This document shows positions 1-13,777 of a stretch of 64,000 nucleotides of DNA, in pieces. The stretch comes from Streptantibioticus parmotrematis. Lineage in GTDB: Bacteria; Actinomycetota; Actinomycetes; Streptomycetales; Streptomycetaceae. Position 1 is the first letter of the stretch. The number at the start of each line of letters is the position of its first letter. The notes below the pieces were generated by a model. The model was not told the DNA's origin and made no database searches. It worked only from the letters and a program-made list of their open reading frames with translations. The position numbers were made by a program, and so were the translations under genes. The stretch covers positions 62,001 to 126,000 of the forward strand of contig NZ_JAINVZ010000016.1 in assembly GCF_019890615.1 (NCBI RefSeq), in the 5' to 3' direction.

Positions 1-314
1 TCCGCGCCCCGGCGCAGGTCGGCGAGCTGCTCGGGCAACGGGCGGGACGCGCCGTCCTCGATGTCCTTGTTCCTGGCCTCCTCGCTGACGTACATCGCGC
101 GTTCCTCGCCGGTACGCGCCCAGGTCAGCAGGTTGACCAGCGCGTCGGAGTTGCGCGCCAGGTGGGTCATGACGTGGCCGCGGGTCCAGCCCGGCAGCAG
201 CGAGGGGCCGGTGACGGCGTCCGGGGCGAGCGCGGACGCCGCCTCGAACAGCGCGGCGGTGGCGTCGCGCACCTCGGCCGCATCACTCACGGGATCGAGT
301 CGTTGGACGGACAA
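1..314 (-). CDS. Maleylpyruvate isomerase-like / DinB mycothiol-dependent enzyme (5' part only)
   Basis: The gene reads leftward and runs off the window edge, so about the first 104 residues are visible. They begin [20 protein letters not shown] and include [19 protein letters not shown], then an [10 protein letters not shown] segment, which is typical of the DinB-like mycothiol-dependent maleylpyruvate isomerase family of actinobacteria. The histidines of that segment are the usual metal ligands of the family. I chose the TTG at 312-314 because a GGAGG Shine-Dalgarno (321-325 on the complement) lies 6 nt upstream and the family similarity starts right after it. It is transcribed away from uvrA. 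The exact substrate cannot be inferred; many such genes act on unknown thiol-conjugated compounds. Confidence 0.75.
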   Translation of the reverse strand, partial: MSVQRLDPVSDAAEVRDATAALFEAASALAPDAVTGPSLLPGWTRGHVMTHLARNSDALVNLLTWARTGEERAMYVSEEARNKDIEDGASRPLPEQLADLRRGA

Positions 315-577
315 GGAGGGCCTCCTGGGGGTCGTCTCGTTGTCGATCACCTCTGACGCTAGCGCGGCTCACTCGGTCGGGTGAACATGGCCGCCGCCGA
401 CCGGGAATCGAATGTGCGTGCTATACGCTCGTAGAGAGACACCACCAGGCGTCACCAGACGTCAGCAGAGACATCACCGAGACTCCAAGGCATTCGGCAA
501 GAAGAGCGGAACGCGCCCCAGCTACGCTGAACGGGGGGTGCTTACCCCTTCGTTTCCACGAAAGGTACGGGACCGGC

Positions 578-3631
<3,054 letters not shown>

Positions 3632-3784
3632 GCGTGGCGCGGCGGCGGTGGGCAGGGGGCTGGCGGAGCGCCGGAATATTCGGGTCGTAAGGTACGGAGG
3701 CGGCGGTTCGCCGTCGCGTTCGGCACCTGCCGGTACGGCATGGCGCCGCCACGCCGTACCTCGTCCCGAGCGGAGAACAGCGCC

Positions 3785-4192
3785 ATGACCGACCAGCCCA
3801 CCGCCCGCCGCACCGTGCTCCAGGGCGCCGCCGTCGTCGGGGTCGCCGGCGTCGGCCTGGGCGTGGCGGGCTGCGCCGCCAAGCCCAAGCAGCCGACCGG
3901 GCCGGTCGACCTCGGCGCGGCCGACGAGGTGCCGGTCGGCGGCGCCAAGCTGTACCGCGACCAGAAGGTGGTCGTGGCGCAGCCGACCAAGGGCGCGTAC
4001 AAGGGCTTCAGCGCGGTCTGCACGCATCAGGGCTGCGTCGTCGCCTCGATCCAGAACAACGTCGTCACCTGCCCCTGCCACGGCAGCCAGTTCAACGCGC
4101 TGACAGGCGCGGTGGAGCAGGGCCCGGCGCCGACCCCGCTGCCCGCGGTCGGCGTCACGGTCCAGAACGGCAAGCTGGTCGCGGACTCCTGA
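3785..4192 (+). CDS. Tat-exported Rieske [2Fe-2S] lipoprotein
   Basis: The 135-residue product starts with a twin-arginine signal (ARRTVLQ, Arg8-Arg9), a short hydrophobic stretch and a lipobox ending VAGC with Cys30, so it should be exported folded and lipid-anchored outside the membrane. The C-terminal half carries both Rieske cluster motifs, CTHQGC and CPCHGSQF, which supply two Cys and two His ligands. It is therefore an extracytoplasmic electron-transfer protein of the ubiquinol-cytochrome-c-reductase iron-sulfur type, but too small to be the cytochrome bc1 subunit itself. The start is ATG 3785; an upstream in-frame ATG at 3740 would add a 15-residue arginine-rich leader that spoils the Tat n-region. 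The redox partner is unknown. Confidence 0.9.
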   Translation: MTDQPTARRTVLQGAAVVGVAGVGLGVAGCAAKPKQPTGPVDLGAADEVPVGGAKLYRDQKVVVAQPTKGAYKGFSAVCTHQGCVVASIQNNVVTCPCHGSQFNALTGAVEQGPAPTPLPAVGVTVQNGKLVADS

Positions 4193-4229
4193 GCGGCCGA
4201 CGGGAACGGGCGCCCGGACTGCCGGCCGC
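4193..4229. terminator. Weak hairpin between convergent genes
   Basis: GCGGCCG (4193-4199) can pair with CGGCCGC (4223-4229), and the loop holds the palindrome GGGCGCCC. It lies just after the Rieske gene, which converges on the XRE-type regulator gene. It has no T-run, so it is only a candidate terminator. Confidence 0.35.
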
Positions 4230-4287
4230 ATCGGGCACTCAGGCCGCCCGGACCGCGTCCGTCACGACGCCCGCCCAGGACCGCCCC

Positions 4288-5247
4288 CTAGTCCCACTCC
4301 CAGGTGATCCCCAGCACCCCCGGCCGTACCTCGGGCTGTACCAGGTGCACCGTGCCGTGGCCGTTGAGCGTCAGCTCGGCGACGTCGCGGCGCGGGCCGT
4401 CGGGGGAGGAGCGGGCGAAGCGGCGGCAGCGCACCGGCAGGGCAGCCGCGTCGAAGCCCACCTGGAGCACGTAACCGCCGCCGCCGAAGGTGAACCCGCG
4501 CACGTACTCGACGCTGGGTCCGGCGCTGCCGTCGTCCACCTCGTAGCCGAGCAGCGCGGTGTCGCCGCTGCGCAGCCGCCCGTCGAAGAGCAGCTCGGTG
4601 ACGACCACGCACGAGGCCGCGTGGCGGCGCACGCGGCCCACCCGGCAGTTGTCGGTGGCGCGCACCCGGACCCGCTCGACGTCGCCGCCGGGGTCGCCGA
4701 GGTGGATGGCCAGATAGCGGTCCACGCCGTCGCGGTGGGCGCGGACCACGTGCTGCGAGCGGCGGTGGCTCAGCTCCCGGGCGGCGCCGATGCGCACGTA
4801 CTCGTACTGCATGACGGTGTGCAGACCGCCGTCGGGCGGCGCCTCCAGTTCGGCCAGCAGCGACTCGACGACGGCCGCGGCCTCCAGGACCGCGCGGTAC
4901 GGGCGGGCCTGCGGCCGGGCGTCGGGGGTGCGCGGGCCCAGCAGCCGGGTCAAGGAGTGCGGCGGCAGGTCCAGGACCTCTTCCAGCGCGGTGACCGCGC
5001 GCAGTGACTCGGGCCGGTCGGGCCGGCGGACGCCGCGCTGCCAGTAGCTGAGGCTGGTCACGCCGACGTGGACACCGCGCAGCTCCAGCCGGTGCCTGAT
5101 CCGGTGCAGGGCCAGCCCCCGGGCGGCCAGCGCGGCCCGCAGGGCGACCGGGAACGGGCCGGTGCGGAGCGCGTCGGCGAGGCGGGCCTCGGCGGAGGCG
5201 GGGCGGTCGGTGCCCTGAGTGCCCTGGGCGTCGCCGATCGTGCTCAT
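4288..5247 (-). CDS. XRE-type helix-turn-helix regulator with unknown C-terminal domain
   Basis: The 319-residue protein has an N-terminal HTH region (about residues 45-105: LALHRIRHRLELRG, then SLSYWQRGVRRPDRPESL and a short helical segment). In Streptomyces such regions are annotated as XRE/Cro-like. The rest (about 125-319) is an uncharacterised domain rich in beta-type sequence and ending WEWD; it may sense a ligand, which is inference. The start ATG has a strong GGAAGGAG site. It is divergent from the secreted protease gene, and the spacer between them holds repeated GTTCAC boxes, including a perfect 12-bp palindrome 45 nt upstream of this start. Autoregulation and control of the protease pair are therefore plausible. 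Confidence 0.7.
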   Translation of the reverse strand: MSTIGDAQGTQGTDRPASAEARLADALRTGPFPVALRAALAARGLALHRIRHRLELRGVHVGVTSLSYWQRGVRRPDRPESLRAVTALEEVLDLPPHSLTRLLGPRTPDARPQARPYRAVLEAAAVVESLLAELEAPPDGGLHTVMQYEYVRIGAARELSHRRSQHVVRAHRDGVDRYLAIHLGDPGGDVERVRVRATDNCRVGRVRRHAASCVVVTELLFDGRLRSGDTALLGYEVDDGSAGPSVEYVRGFTFGGGGYVLQVGFDAAALPVRCRRFARSSPDGPRRDVAELTLNGHGTVHLVQPEVRPGVLGITWEWD

Positions 5248-5291
5248 CGTCGATCTCCTTCCGGCACGGGCGCGGACGCGGCCACCGCGGC

Positions 5292-5303
5292 GTGAACGTT
5301 CAC
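5292..5303. promoter_or_regulatory. GTGAACGTTCAC palindrome, candidate operator
   Basis: This is a perfect 12-bp palindrome between the divergent XRE regulator and secreted protease genes. GTTCAC recurs twice further right (5361-5390). A dimeric HTH regulator could bind here; the neighbouring XRE protein is the obvious candidate. Confidence 0.5.
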
Positions 5304-5360
5304 ATCGGTGCCCGTGCCGCGGTCCGGTGGGGGGCGAGGTTACCTGCGGCGGACGCCGTG

Positions 5361-5390
5361 CCGTTCACAACGGTATTTCGGCCGTTCACA
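5361..5390 (+). repeat. Direct repeat CCGTTCACA x2, 21-bp spacing
   Basis: CCGTTCACA occurs at 5361-5369 and 5382-5390. The copies start 21 bp apart, two helical turns, so both face the same side of the DNA. They share GTTCAC with the palindrome at 5292-5303 and lie upstream of the protease gene. A possible -35 (TTGACC, 5418-5423) with GATGCT (5441-5446) follows. Confidence 0.45.
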
Positions 5391-5515
5391 GACGCGCCAG
5401 GCCCATGACAACCCCCGTTGACCATGTTCTGTCACTGCCGGATGCTCGTCCACGAGCGTCCGGACGCGCTCCTTCCCCTGCCCCCACCAGGCCCTCACCA
5501 GGGAGGAACGCAGCC

Positions 5516-6214
5516 ATGTCCCCCATCGAGCAACCCCGCAGAGCCCGCACGGCCCGCGGGTCCCGCCGCTTCGGCCGCCGTGGACTCGCCACGGCCTGCC
5601 TCGTGATCGCCGCCGCCCTGTCGGCGACCGCGGCCTCGGCCACCACCGCGTCGGCGGCAGCCCCCGCCTCCGCGACAAGGACCGCCCCCGCCTCCGCGAC
5701 CACGCCCGCCTCCGCGAAGACGCCCGCCGCCAGCCCCGCGGCGCAGCTGAACATCAGCATGCAGGAGCAGCAGCAGACCAACTGGTGCTGGGCCGCCAGC
5801 GGCGACACCATCGCCTCCTGGTTCGGCTACAGCTACAGCCAGAACCAGTTCTGCGACGCCGCGTTCGGCTACAGCCAGAACTCCAGCTGCCCCAACGACC
5901 AGGCCACCCTCGCCGACGACCAGACCGCGTACAACTGGATGGGCCTCGACTCGGGCGACTACATCCAGGGCACCCTGAGCTACTCCGGCGTCCAGCGCGA
6001 GATCAACGCCAAGCGGCCGGTCCAGACCCGCATCCAGTGGAGCTCGGGCGGCGGCCACATGGAGGTGATCTACGGCTACGACACCTCCGACGGCTACGTC
6101 TACTGGGGCGACCCGTGGCCGGACGACAACCGCTACAACTGGGCGACGTACAACTACTACACCGACAACTCGGACTTCTCCTGGACCCACACGCTCTACG
6201 GAATCGGAGCGTGA
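5516..6214 (+). CDS. Secreted papain-like cysteine protease
   Basis: The 232-residue protein has an Arg-rich n-region, a hydrophobic segment and an Ala-rich signal-peptide end, then an Ala/Thr/Pro-rich linker to about residue 78. The catalytic domain opens with QQTNWCWAASGDTIASWFG, where Cys91 is the expected nucleophile, and carries GGGHMEVIYGYD with His181 as the expected general base, followed by YVYWGDPW. This pattern fits the papain-like C39/C70-type peptidases seen in many Streptomyces. The start is ATG 5516 with a GGGAGGA site upstream. The 3' end runs straight into the next gene, which suggests one transcript and a joint role. Its substrate is unknown; a secreted protein or peptide is likely. 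Confidence 0.82.
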   Translation: MSPIEQPRRARTARGSRRFGRRGLATACLVIAAALSATAASATTASAAAPASATRTAPASATTPASAKTPAASPAAQLNISMQEQQQTNWCWAASGDTIASWFGYSYSQNQFCDAAFGYSQNSSCPNDQATLADDQTAYNWMGLDSGDYIQGTLSYSGVQREINAKRPVQTRIQWSSGGGHMEVIYGYDTSDGYVYWGDPWPDDNRYNWATYNYYTDNSDFSWTHTLYGIGA

Positions 6215-6219
6215 CCGCC

Positions 6220-7197
6220 ATGAACGCCACCACCCCTCGCGCCACCGCCCTGCGCGTCCTGGGCGCCGCCGCGCTCGCCACCGCGGCCCTCGGCCTGGCG
6301 GGCGCGGGCACCGCCTCCGCCACCACCCCGGAAGCCGTCACCCCGGAAGCCGCCGCCCAGGCAGCCGCCACCCCGGCCGCCCCGCAGGCCCTGACCGCCT
6401 CGCAGGTGTCCGCCGGGCGCGCGGTGGCCGGCAACCAGGCCACCCTGGCCGTCCTGGGCAAGTTCTTCGCCGCCGACCCCGACCACGGCAGCGCGCGGGC
6501 CCGGGCCGCCGCGGGTACGGCCGCCGCGCCCCGCCTGTCCGGCGCCAGCGTCACCGTCTACACGCTCGACCCCGCCTTCGTCGCGGGCACGCCCGGCGCC
6601 GCCGTCGCCCAACCGTCCTACGTGGCCACCGACGCGGTCTCCGCCACCGGCCAGACCGCGTCGGTGTGGACCGCGAGGACCGCCAAGGGCTGGCAGGTCG
6701 TCAACATCGCCAGCGGCGACGACGAGACCGCGTACACCGCCAAGGCGCACGGCGACGGCACGGTCTTCCGCGAGCCGCAGATCAACGCCTGGTACGTGCT
6801 GCGGGGCGACCGCGTGCTGCCGCTCGACACCGAGGCCACGGCCGTGGTCGGCGCCCACGGCACGACCGTCGCCGCGTACCAGCGGCACGTGCGCACCGCG
6901 TACGGGCACATGCTGCCCGGCTCGGCGTACGACAAGCAGGGCTACGCGGGCGGCTTCGGCAACACGGCCCCCGACGCGGCGGCCCGCGCGGCCACCCGTT
7001 CGGCGGCAGGCGGCCAGGCCGGCGACCAGGCGGGCCACGGCACGGCCTCCCGCACGGCGGCCGCCTCGGCGGCCGGCCACGGCACGGCGGGAGTCGGCGC
7101 CACCGGTACCGCGGCCCTCGCGGGCGGCGGTGCGGTCCTGACCCTGGCCGCGGCTCTGGGCGGACGGGCGCTGCGCCGCAGGAGCGGCCGGGCCTGA
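6220..7197 (+). CDS. Secreted, C-terminally membrane-anchored protein, partner of the protease gene
   Basis: I do not recognise this family. The 325-residue product has a signal peptide (to about residue 33), an Ala-rich stretch, a central domain of roughly 170 residues with an aromatic segment (SVWTARTAKGWQVVNIA, INAWYVLRG), a Gly/His/Ala-rich linker and a C-terminal transmembrane helix followed by RRRSGRA. It is thus an outward-facing, membrane-tethered protein. ATG 6220 is preferred because GGAG (6206-6209) lies 10 nt upstream; a GTG at 6211 that overlaps the protease stop is the alternative. The tight coupling to a secreted cysteine protease suggests it is a substrate, inhibitor or receptor of that enzyme, which is inference. 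Confidence 0.7.
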   Translation: MNATTPRATALRVLGAAALATAALGLAGAGTASATTPEAVTPEAAAQAAATPAAPQALTASQVSAGRAVAGNQATLAVLGKFFAADPDHGSARARAAAGTAAAPRLSGASVTVYTLDPAFVAGTPGAAVAQPSYVATDAVSATGQTASVWTARTAKGWQVVNIASGDDETAYTAKAHGDGTVFREPQINAWYVLRGDRVLPLDTEATAVVGAHGTTVAAYQRHVRTAYGHMLPGSAYDKQGYAGGFGNTAPDAAARAATRSAAGGQAGDQAGHGTASRTAAASAAGHGTAGVGATGTAALAGGGAVLTLAAALGGRALRRRSGRA

Positions 7198-7205
7198 CCG
7201 ACGGA

Positions 7206-7236
7206 CCCGGGCCCGCAACACCCGTGCGGGCCCGGG
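7206..7236 (+). terminator. 12-bp hairpin before uvrC
   Basis: CCCGGGCCCGCA (7206-7217) pairs perfectly with TGCGGGCCCGGG (7225-7236) around a 7-nt loop. It follows the protease-partner gene and precedes uvrC, so it likely separates the two transcripts. No T-run follows. Confidence 0.65.
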
Positions 7237-7254
7237 ACTGTCGGTCGTCGCCAG

Positions 7255-7267
7255 TAGGGTGGTGACA
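7255..7267 (+). promoter_or_regulatory. Candidate -10 for a leaderless uvrC transcript
   Basis: TAGGGT (7255-7260) fits the Streptomyces HrdB -10 and ends 6 nt before the uvrC ATG. No Shine-Dalgarno is present, so transcription may start at the ATG itself. The -35 is not convincing. Confidence 0.45.
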
Positions 7268-9468
7268 TGGCCGACCCCTCCAGCTACCGCCCGAAGCCGG
7301 GGCAGATCCCCGACTCGCCGGGGGTCTACAAGTTCCGCGACGAACACCGCCGCGTCATCTACGTCGGCAAGGCCAAGAGCCTGCGCCAGCGGCTGTCTTC
7401 GTACTTCCAGGACCTGGCCAACCTGCACCCGCGCACCCGCACCATGGTGACCACCGCCGCGGCCGTCGAGTGGACGGTGGTGGCCACCGAGGTCGAGGCG
7501 CTCCAGCTGGAGTACTCCTGGATCAAGGAGTTCGATCCGCGCTTCAACGTCAAGTACCGCGACGACAAGAGCTATCCGTCGCTCGCCGTCACGCTGAACG
7601 AGGAGTTCCCGCGGGTCCAGGTGATGCGCGGTCCCAAGCGCAGGGGCGTGCGCTACTTCGGCCCGTACGCCCACGCCTGGGCGATCCGCGAGACCGTCGA
7701 CCTGCTGCTGCGGGTCTTCCCGGTGCGCACCTGCTCGGCGGGCGTCTTCAAGCGCTCCAGCCAGATCGGCCGCCCCTGCCTGCTGGGGTACATCGGCAAG
7801 TGCTCGGCGCCCTGCGTCGGCCGGGTCACCCCCGAGGAGCACCGCGAACTCGCCGAGGAGTTCTGCGACTTCATGGCCGGCCGCACCGGCACCTACCTGC
7901 GCCGCCTGGAGACCGCGATGCGCGAGGCGGCCGGCGAGATGGAGTACGAGAAGGCCGCCAGGCTGCGCGACGACATCGAGGCGCTCAGGCGCGCGATGGA
8001 GAAGAACGCGGTGGTGCTCACCGACGCCACCGACGCCGACCTGATCGCGGTCGCCGAGGACGAGCTGGAGGCGGCCGTCCAGATCTTCCACGTGCGCGGC
8101 GGCCGGGTGCGCGGCCAGCGCGGCTGGGTCACCGACAAGGTCGAGGCGGTCGACACCGCGGGCCTGGTCGAGCACGCCCTCCAGCAGCTGTACGGCGACG
8201 AGCGCGGTGACGCGGTGCCCAAGGAGGTGCTGGTCCCGGCGGTGCCGGAGCCCTCCGAGCCGGTCACCGAGTGGCTGTCGCACCGCCGGGGCTCCGCGGT
8301 CAGCCTGCGCATCCCGCAGCGCGGCGACAAGAAGGACCTGATGGCCACCGTCCAGCGCAACGCCCAGCAGGCGCTGGCGCTGCACAAGACCCGGCGCGCG
8401 TCCGACCTGACCACCCGCTCGCGCGCGCTGGAGGAGATCGCCGCGGCGCTGGACCTGGACACCGCGCCGCTGCGCATCGAGTGCTTCGACATCTCGCACC
8501 TCCAGGGCGACGACGTGGTGGCCTCCATGGTCGTCTTCGAGGACGGCCTCGCCCGCAAGAGCGAGTACCGCCGCTTCCAGATCAAGACCTTCGCGGGTCA
8601 GGACGACGTACGGTCCATGCACGAGGTCGTCTCCCGGCGCTTCCGCCGCTACCTGCGCGAGATGCAGCGCGCGGGCGAGTGGGAGGAGCAGGGCGACGGC
8701 GACCCGGCCGCCCCGCCCGCCGACGGTGCCCTGGCCGCGACGCCCGCCGACGGTGCCTCTGCCGCCCCTCAGCCCGCCGACGGCGACCCGGCCGTCCCCC
8801 GGTCCGCCGACAGCGACACGCCCGCCGCAACCGTCGCCACCGCTGATGACGACCTCGGCCGTGGTGGGCCCATCGACCCCGACACCGGCCGCCCGCGCAA
8901 GTTCGCGTACCCGCCGCAGCTGCTGGTCGTCGACGGTGGGAAGCCGCAGGTCGCGGCGGCCAAGCGGGCGCTGGACGAGCTGGGCGTCGAGGACGTCGCG
9001 GTGTGCGGCCTGGCCAAGCGGCTGGAGGAGGTCTGGCTGCCGGACGACGACGACCCGGTGATCCTCCCGCGTACCAGCGAGGGCCTCTACCTGCTGCAAC
9101 GCGTCCGCGACGAGGCGCACCGCTTCGCCATCGCCTACCAGCGCGGCAAGCGTGGCAAGGCGATGCGCGCCGGTGCGCTGGACTCCGTGCCGGGTCTGGG
9201 CGAGACCCGCAAGCAGGCGCTGCTCAAGCACTTCGGCTCGGTCAAGCGACTGCGCGCGGCGACCATCGAGCAACTGTGCGAGGTGCCCGGCATAGGCCGC
9301 AGGACGGCCGAGTCCCTGGCCGTCGCGCTCGCCCAGGCTTCACCCTCCGTTCCCGCTGTGAACACCGCCACCGGAGAGATCATTGAGGAGGAGGGGGCGG
9401 CCGACCGGAGCGCCGTCCCCGGCGGTTCCCCCGGCGACCCGGGGGAGGAACGGGGGCCGGAGGAATGA
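7267..9468 (+). CDS. uvrC: Excinuclease ABC subunit C
   Basis: UvrC makes the two incisions of nucleotide excision repair. The 733-residue protein shows the GIY-YIG nuclease ([23 protein letters not shown] near 18-42), a UVR helix pair that binds UvrB ([21 protein letters not shown], about 218-240), the RNase H-like nuclease ([11 protein letters not shown] near 405 onward) and a C-terminal double HhH ([27 protein letters not shown]). An Ala/Pro/Asp-rich insertion of about 60 residues with repeated PADG splits the RNase H-like domain near 477-535; standard UvrC proteins are shorter there. It heads the uvrC-rapZ-yvcK-whiA cluster, and its stop overlaps rapZ by 4 nt. Confidence 0.98.
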   Translation: MADPSSYRPKPGQIPDSPGVYKFRDEHRRVIYVGKAKSLRQRLSSYFQDLANLHPRTRTMVTTAAAVEWTVVATEVEALQLEYSWIKEFDPRFNVKYRDDKSYPSLAVTLNEEFPRVQVMRGPKRRGVRYFGPYAHAWAIRETVDLLLRVFPVRTCSAGVFKRSSQIGRPCLLGYIGKCSAPCVGRVTPEEHRELAEEFCDFMAGRTGTYLRRLETAMREAAGEMEYEKAARLRDDIEALRRAMEKNAVVLTDATDADLIAVAEDELEAAVQIFHVRGGRVRGQRGWVTDKVEAVDTAGLVEHALQQLYGDERGDAVPKEVLVPAVPEPSEPVTEWLSHRRGSAVSLRIPQRGDKKDLMATVQRNAQQALALHKTRRASDLTTRSRALEEIAAALDLDTAPLRIECFDISHLQGDDVVASMVVFEDGLARKSEYRRFQIKTFAGQDDVRSMHEVVSRRFRRYLREMQRAGEWEEQGDGDPAAPPADGALAATPADGASAAPQPADGDPAVPRSADSDTPAATVATADDDLGRGGPIDPDTGRPRKFAYPPQLLVVDGGKPQVAAAKRALDELGVEDVAVCGLAKRLEEVWLPDDDDPVILPRTSEGLYLLQRVRDEAHRFAIAYQRGKRGKAMRAGALDSVPGLGETRKQALLKHFGSVKRLRAATIEQLCEVPGIGRRTAESLAVALAQASPSVPAVNTATGEIIEEEGAADRSAVPGGSPGDPGEERGPEE

Positions 9469-10415
9469 CCGGTATCGACACGCACAGCACGCACAGCAAG
9501 CACGACACAGACGGAGCACAGGTGAGTACGGGCGGAGCGGGCGAGGCCACGGAGGCCATCCCCGAACTGGTGATCATCTCCGGCATGTCCGGAGCGGGCC
9601 GCAGCACCGCGGCCAAGTGTCTTGAGGACCTCGGCTGGTTCGTCGTGGACAACCTGCCGCCCGCGCTGATCCCCACGATGGTGGACCTCGGCGCCCGCTC
9701 GCAGGGCAACGTGGCGCGCATCGCGGTCGTCGTGGACGTGCGCGGCCGGCGCTTCTTCGACAACCTGCGCGAGTCGCTCGCCGCCCTCGACACCAAGAAC
9801 GTCAAGCGGCGGGTGCTCTTCCTCGAGGCGTCCGACAACGCGCTGGTGCGCCGCTTCGAGTCGGTGCGCAGGCCGCACCCGCTCCAGGGCGACGGCCGCA
9901 TCGTGGACGGCATCGCCGCCGAACGCGACCTGCTGCGCGAGCTGCGCGGCGACGCCGACCTGGTGATCGACACCTCCAGCCTCAACGTGCACGAGCTGCG
10001 GGCCAAGATGGACGCCCAGTTCGCCGGTGAGGAGGAGCCGGAGCTGCGGGCCACGGTGATGTCCTTCGGCTTCAAGTACGGGTTGCCCGTCGACGCCGAC
10101 CTGGTGGTCGACTGCCGCTTCCTGCCCAACCCGCACTGGGTGCCCGAGCTGCGCCCGTACACCGGGCTCAACGACGAGGTGGCCACCTACGTCTTCAACC
10201 AGCCCGGCGCCAAGGAGTTCCTGGACGGCTACGCCGAGCTGCTGCGCATCGTCGCCTCCGGCTACCGCCGCGAGGGCAAGCGCTACGTGACGATCGCGGT
10301 CGGCTGCACCGGCGGCAAGCACCGCAGCGTCGCGATGTCCGAGCGGCTGGCGGGACGGCTGTCCTCCGACGGCGTCGAGACCGTGGTGGTCCACCGCGAC
10401 ATGGGGCGCGAGTGA
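9465..10415 (+). CDS. rapZ: RNase adapter / nucleotide-binding protein RapZ
   Basis: This is a 316-residue P-loop protein of the RapZ (YvcJ) family. Walker A is GMSGAGRST, with Arg where many homologues have Lys. The C-terminal domain has the conserved [20 protein letters not shown]. In enterobacteria RapZ steers RNase E to the GlmZ RNA; in actinobacteria the partner is unknown, though conserved linkage to yvcK and whiA suggests a role in cell-wall precursor or developmental control. The N-terminus (about 25 residues, T/H-rich) precedes the conserved [10 protein letters not shown], so an internal GTG at about 9521 is an alternative start. The annotated ATG overlaps the uvrC stop (ATGA), which favours translational coupling. 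Confidence 0.93.
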   Translation: MTGIDTHSTHSKHDTDGAQVSTGGAGEATEAIPELVIISGMSGAGRSTAAKCLEDLGWFVVDNLPPALIPTMVDLGARSQGNVARIAVVVDVRGRRFFDNLRESLAALDTKNVKRRVLFLEASDNALVRRFESVRRPHPLQGDGRIVDGIAAERDLLRELRGDADLVIDTSSLNVHELRAKMDAQFAGEEEPELRATVMSFGFKYGLPVDADLVVDCRFLPNPHWVPELRPYTGLNDEVATYVFNQPGAKEFLDGYAELLRIVASGYRREGKRYVTIAVGCTGGKHRSVAMSERLAGRLSSDGVETVVVHRDMGRE

Positions 10416-11425
10416 TCAGAACCCGCACCGCCCGGCGGTTGCTGCGCACCAATCGCCGCTCCGGCGTCACCCCCAAGGTGGTCGCCCTCGGCGGGGGACA
10501 CGGCCTGTCCGCGTCCCTCGCCGCCCTGCGCCGCATCACCCAGGACCTCACGGCCGTGGTCACCGTCGCCGACGACGGCGGCTCCAGCGGCCGGCTCCGC
10601 AGCGAGCTGGGCGTCCTGCCCCCCGGCGACCTGCGCAAGGCGCTCGCCGCGCTGTGCGGGGACGACGAGTGGGGGCGCACCTGGTCAAGGGTGATCCAGC
10701 ACCGGTTCACCAGTAAGGGTGAGATGCACGGCCACGCGGTCGGCAACCTGCTGATCGTCGCCCTCTGGGAACAGCTCGGCGACCCGGTCGCCGCCCTGGA
10801 GTGGGTCGGCAGGCTGCTCGGCGCGCACGGCAGGGTGCTGCCGATGTCCGCGGTGCCGCTCGACCTGGAGGCGATCGTCCGCGGCCACGACCCGGCCCGC
10901 CCGAACGACACCGACACCGTGCGGGGCCAGGCCACGGTGGCCCTCACCCCCGGCGAGGTGCTCCAGGTCCAGCTGGTGCCGAGCGACCCGCCGGCCGTCC
11001 CGGAGGCCGTCCAGGCGGTCATGGACGCCGACTGGGTGGTGCTGGGACCGGGCTCGTGGTTCTCCTCCGTCATACCGCACCTGCTGGTGCCGGAACTGGC
11101 CGAGGCGCTGACCCAGACCCGCGCACGCCGGGTGCTCACCCTCAACCTCGCACCCCAGCCGGGCGAGACCGAGGGATTTTCTCCGCAGCGTCACTTGGAG
11201 GTTTTGGCCCGACACGCCCCTAAACTCACCATCGACGTGGTGTTGGCCGACGAGGCCGCCGTGCCCGACCGCCAGAGCCTGAGCCTGGCCGCCGAGCGGC
11301 TGGCGGGCACGGTGGAGCTGGCCCCGGTCGCCGCTCCGGACGGGCCCCGGCACGACCCGGAGCGGCTGGCCGCCGCGTATGACCGGGTTTTTCGGATGTA
11401 TGGAAGGATCGGCCCATGGCGATGA
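10412..11425 (+). CDS. yvcK: Gluconeogenesis factor YvcK (UDP-GlcNAc-binding, CofD-like)
   Basis: The 337-residue product has the CofD/YvcK N-terminal nucleotide-binding pattern [19 protein letters not shown] followed by [15 protein letters not shown], and the later [19 protein letters not shown] segment. In Bacillus and mycobacteria YvcK binds UDP-GlcNAc and controls carbon allocation to peptidoglycan. It starts with GTG overlapping the rapZ stop (GTGA) and ends 10 nt inside whiA, so rapZ, yvcK and whiA are translated as one tightly coupled block. The N-terminal 20 residues are basic and variable. Confidence 0.93.
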   Translation: MIRTRTARRLLRTNRRSGVTPKVVALGGGHGLSASLAALRRITQDLTAVVTVADDGGSSGRLRSELGVLPPGDLRKALAALCGDDEWGRTWSRVIQHRFTSKGEMHGHAVGNLLIVALWEQLGDPVAALEWVGRLLGAHGRVLPMSAVPLDLEAIVRGHDPARPNDTDTVRGQATVALTPGEVLQVQLVPSDPPAVPEAVQAVMDADWVVLGPGSWFSSVIPHLLVPELAEALTQTRARRVLTLNLAPQPGETEGFSPQRHLEVLARHAPKLTIDVVLADEAAVPDRQSLSLAAERLAGTVELAPVAAPDGPRHDPERLAAAYDRVFRMYGRIGPWR

Positions 11426-12393
11426 CGGCAGCGGTGAAGGACGAGATCTCCCGGCTTCCCGTCACCCGGACCTGCTGCCGCAAGGCGGAGGTGTCGTCGA
11501 TCCTGCGGTTCGCGGGCGGGCTCCACCTGGTCAGCGGGCGCATCGTGATCGAGGCGGAGCTGGACACCGGCATCGCCGCGCGCCGGCTGCGCAAGGACAT
11601 CCTGGAGATCTTCGGCCACCCCTCCGACCTGGTCGTCATGGCCCCCGGCGGGCTGCGCAGAGGCAGCCGGTACGTCGTGCGGGTGGTCGCGGGCGGTGAC
11701 CAGCTGGCCCGGCAGACCGGCCTGGTCGACGGGCGCGGCAGGCCGATCCGCGGGCTGCCCCCGCAGGTCGTCTCCGGTGCCACCTGCGACGCCGAGGCCG
11801 CCTGGCGCGGCGCCTTCCTGGCCCACGGCTCGCTCACCGAGCCCGGCCGCTCCTCCTCGCTGGAGGTCACCTGCCCCGGCCCCGAGGCCGCGCTCGCCCT
11901 GGTCGGCGCCGCCCGCAGGCTGGGCATCCCGTCCAAGGCCCGCGAGGTGCGCGGGGTGGACCGGGTCGTGGTGCGCGACGGCGACGCGATCGGCGCGTTG
12001 CTGACCCGGCTGGGGGCGCACGAGTCGGTGCTCGCGTGGGAGGAGCGCCGGATGCGCCGCGAGGTGCGGGCCACCGCCAACCGGCTGGCCAACTTCGACG
12101 ACGCCAACCTGCGCCGCTCCGCCCGCGCCGCGGTCGCCGCCGGAGCCAGGGTGCAGCGGGCGCTGGAGATCCTCGGCGACGAGGTACCGGAACACCTCGC
12201 CGCGGCGGGCCGGCTGCGCATGGACCACAAGCAGGCGTCGCTGGAGGAGCTGGGATCGCTGGCCGACCCGCCGCTCACCAAGGACGCGGTCGCCGGCCGC
12301 ATCCGCCGCCTGCTGGCGATGGCCGACAAGCGCGCGTCGGACCTGGGCATCCCCGGCACGGAGTCCAACCTGACGGAGGAAATGGTCGGTTGA
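11416..12393 (+). CDS. whiA: Sporulation transcription factor WhiA
   Basis: WhiA works with WhiB to start sporulation septation in Streptomyces and is retained in most Gram-positives. The 325-residue product has a degenerate LAGLIDADG-type N-terminal region ([31 protein letters not shown]) and a C-terminal HTH (about residues 245-315, [30 protein letters not shown]). The start is ATG 11416, 10 nt inside the end of yvcK. A 10-bp GC hairpin follows the stop (12446-12478), so the uvrC-whiA block probably ends here. Synteny with S. coelicolor (whiA followed by the gap operon) is preserved. Confidence 0.97.
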   Translation: MAMTAAVKDEISRLPVTRTCCRKAEVSSILRFAGGLHLVSGRIVIEAELDTGIAARRLRKDILEIFGHPSDLVVMAPGGLRRGSRYVVRVVAGGDQLARQTGLVDGRGRPIRGLPPQVVSGATCDAEAAWRGAFLAHGSLTEPGRSSSLEVTCPGPEAALALVGAARRLGIPSKAREVRGVDRVVVRDGDAIGALLTRLGAHESVLAWEERRMRREVRATANRLANFDDANLRRSARAAVAAGARVQRALEILGDEVPEHLAAAGRLRMDHKQASLEELGSLADPPLTKDAVAGRIRRLLAMADKRASDLGIPGTESNLTEEMVG

Positions 12394-12445
12394 CGCCCGG
12401 CGGGCCCCAACCGCCGTCATCCGTACGCGTCCCGTACGTCACACC

Positions 12446-12478
12446 CGCCCCGGCGGCGCCCTCGCGCGCGCCGGGGCG
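12446..12478 (+). terminator. Hairpin downstream of whiA
   Basis: CGCCCCGGCG (12446-12455) pairs with CGCCGGGGCG (12469-12478) around a 13-nt loop, 53 nt after the whiA stop. It probably ends the uvrC-whiA transcript. Confidence 0.55.
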
Positions 12479-12578
12479 TCGTGCTTCGCGGAGACGGACA
12501 CCCGCCGCGCGGAGACGGACATCTCCCGCCTTTTCCCGCCGTACTGACGTGCTCTCCTGTGCCGTCCTCCGCTCATAA

Positions 12579-13748
<1,170 letters not shown>

Positions 13749-13777
13749 CACGGAGCCGGTAGCACCGCGATGCACGA

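Noticed and set aside
315-577. A LexA/SOS box upstream of uvrA
   Set aside because: I found no GAAC-N4-GTTC or clear CGAAC-type palindrome in the spacer, so SOS control is not claimed.
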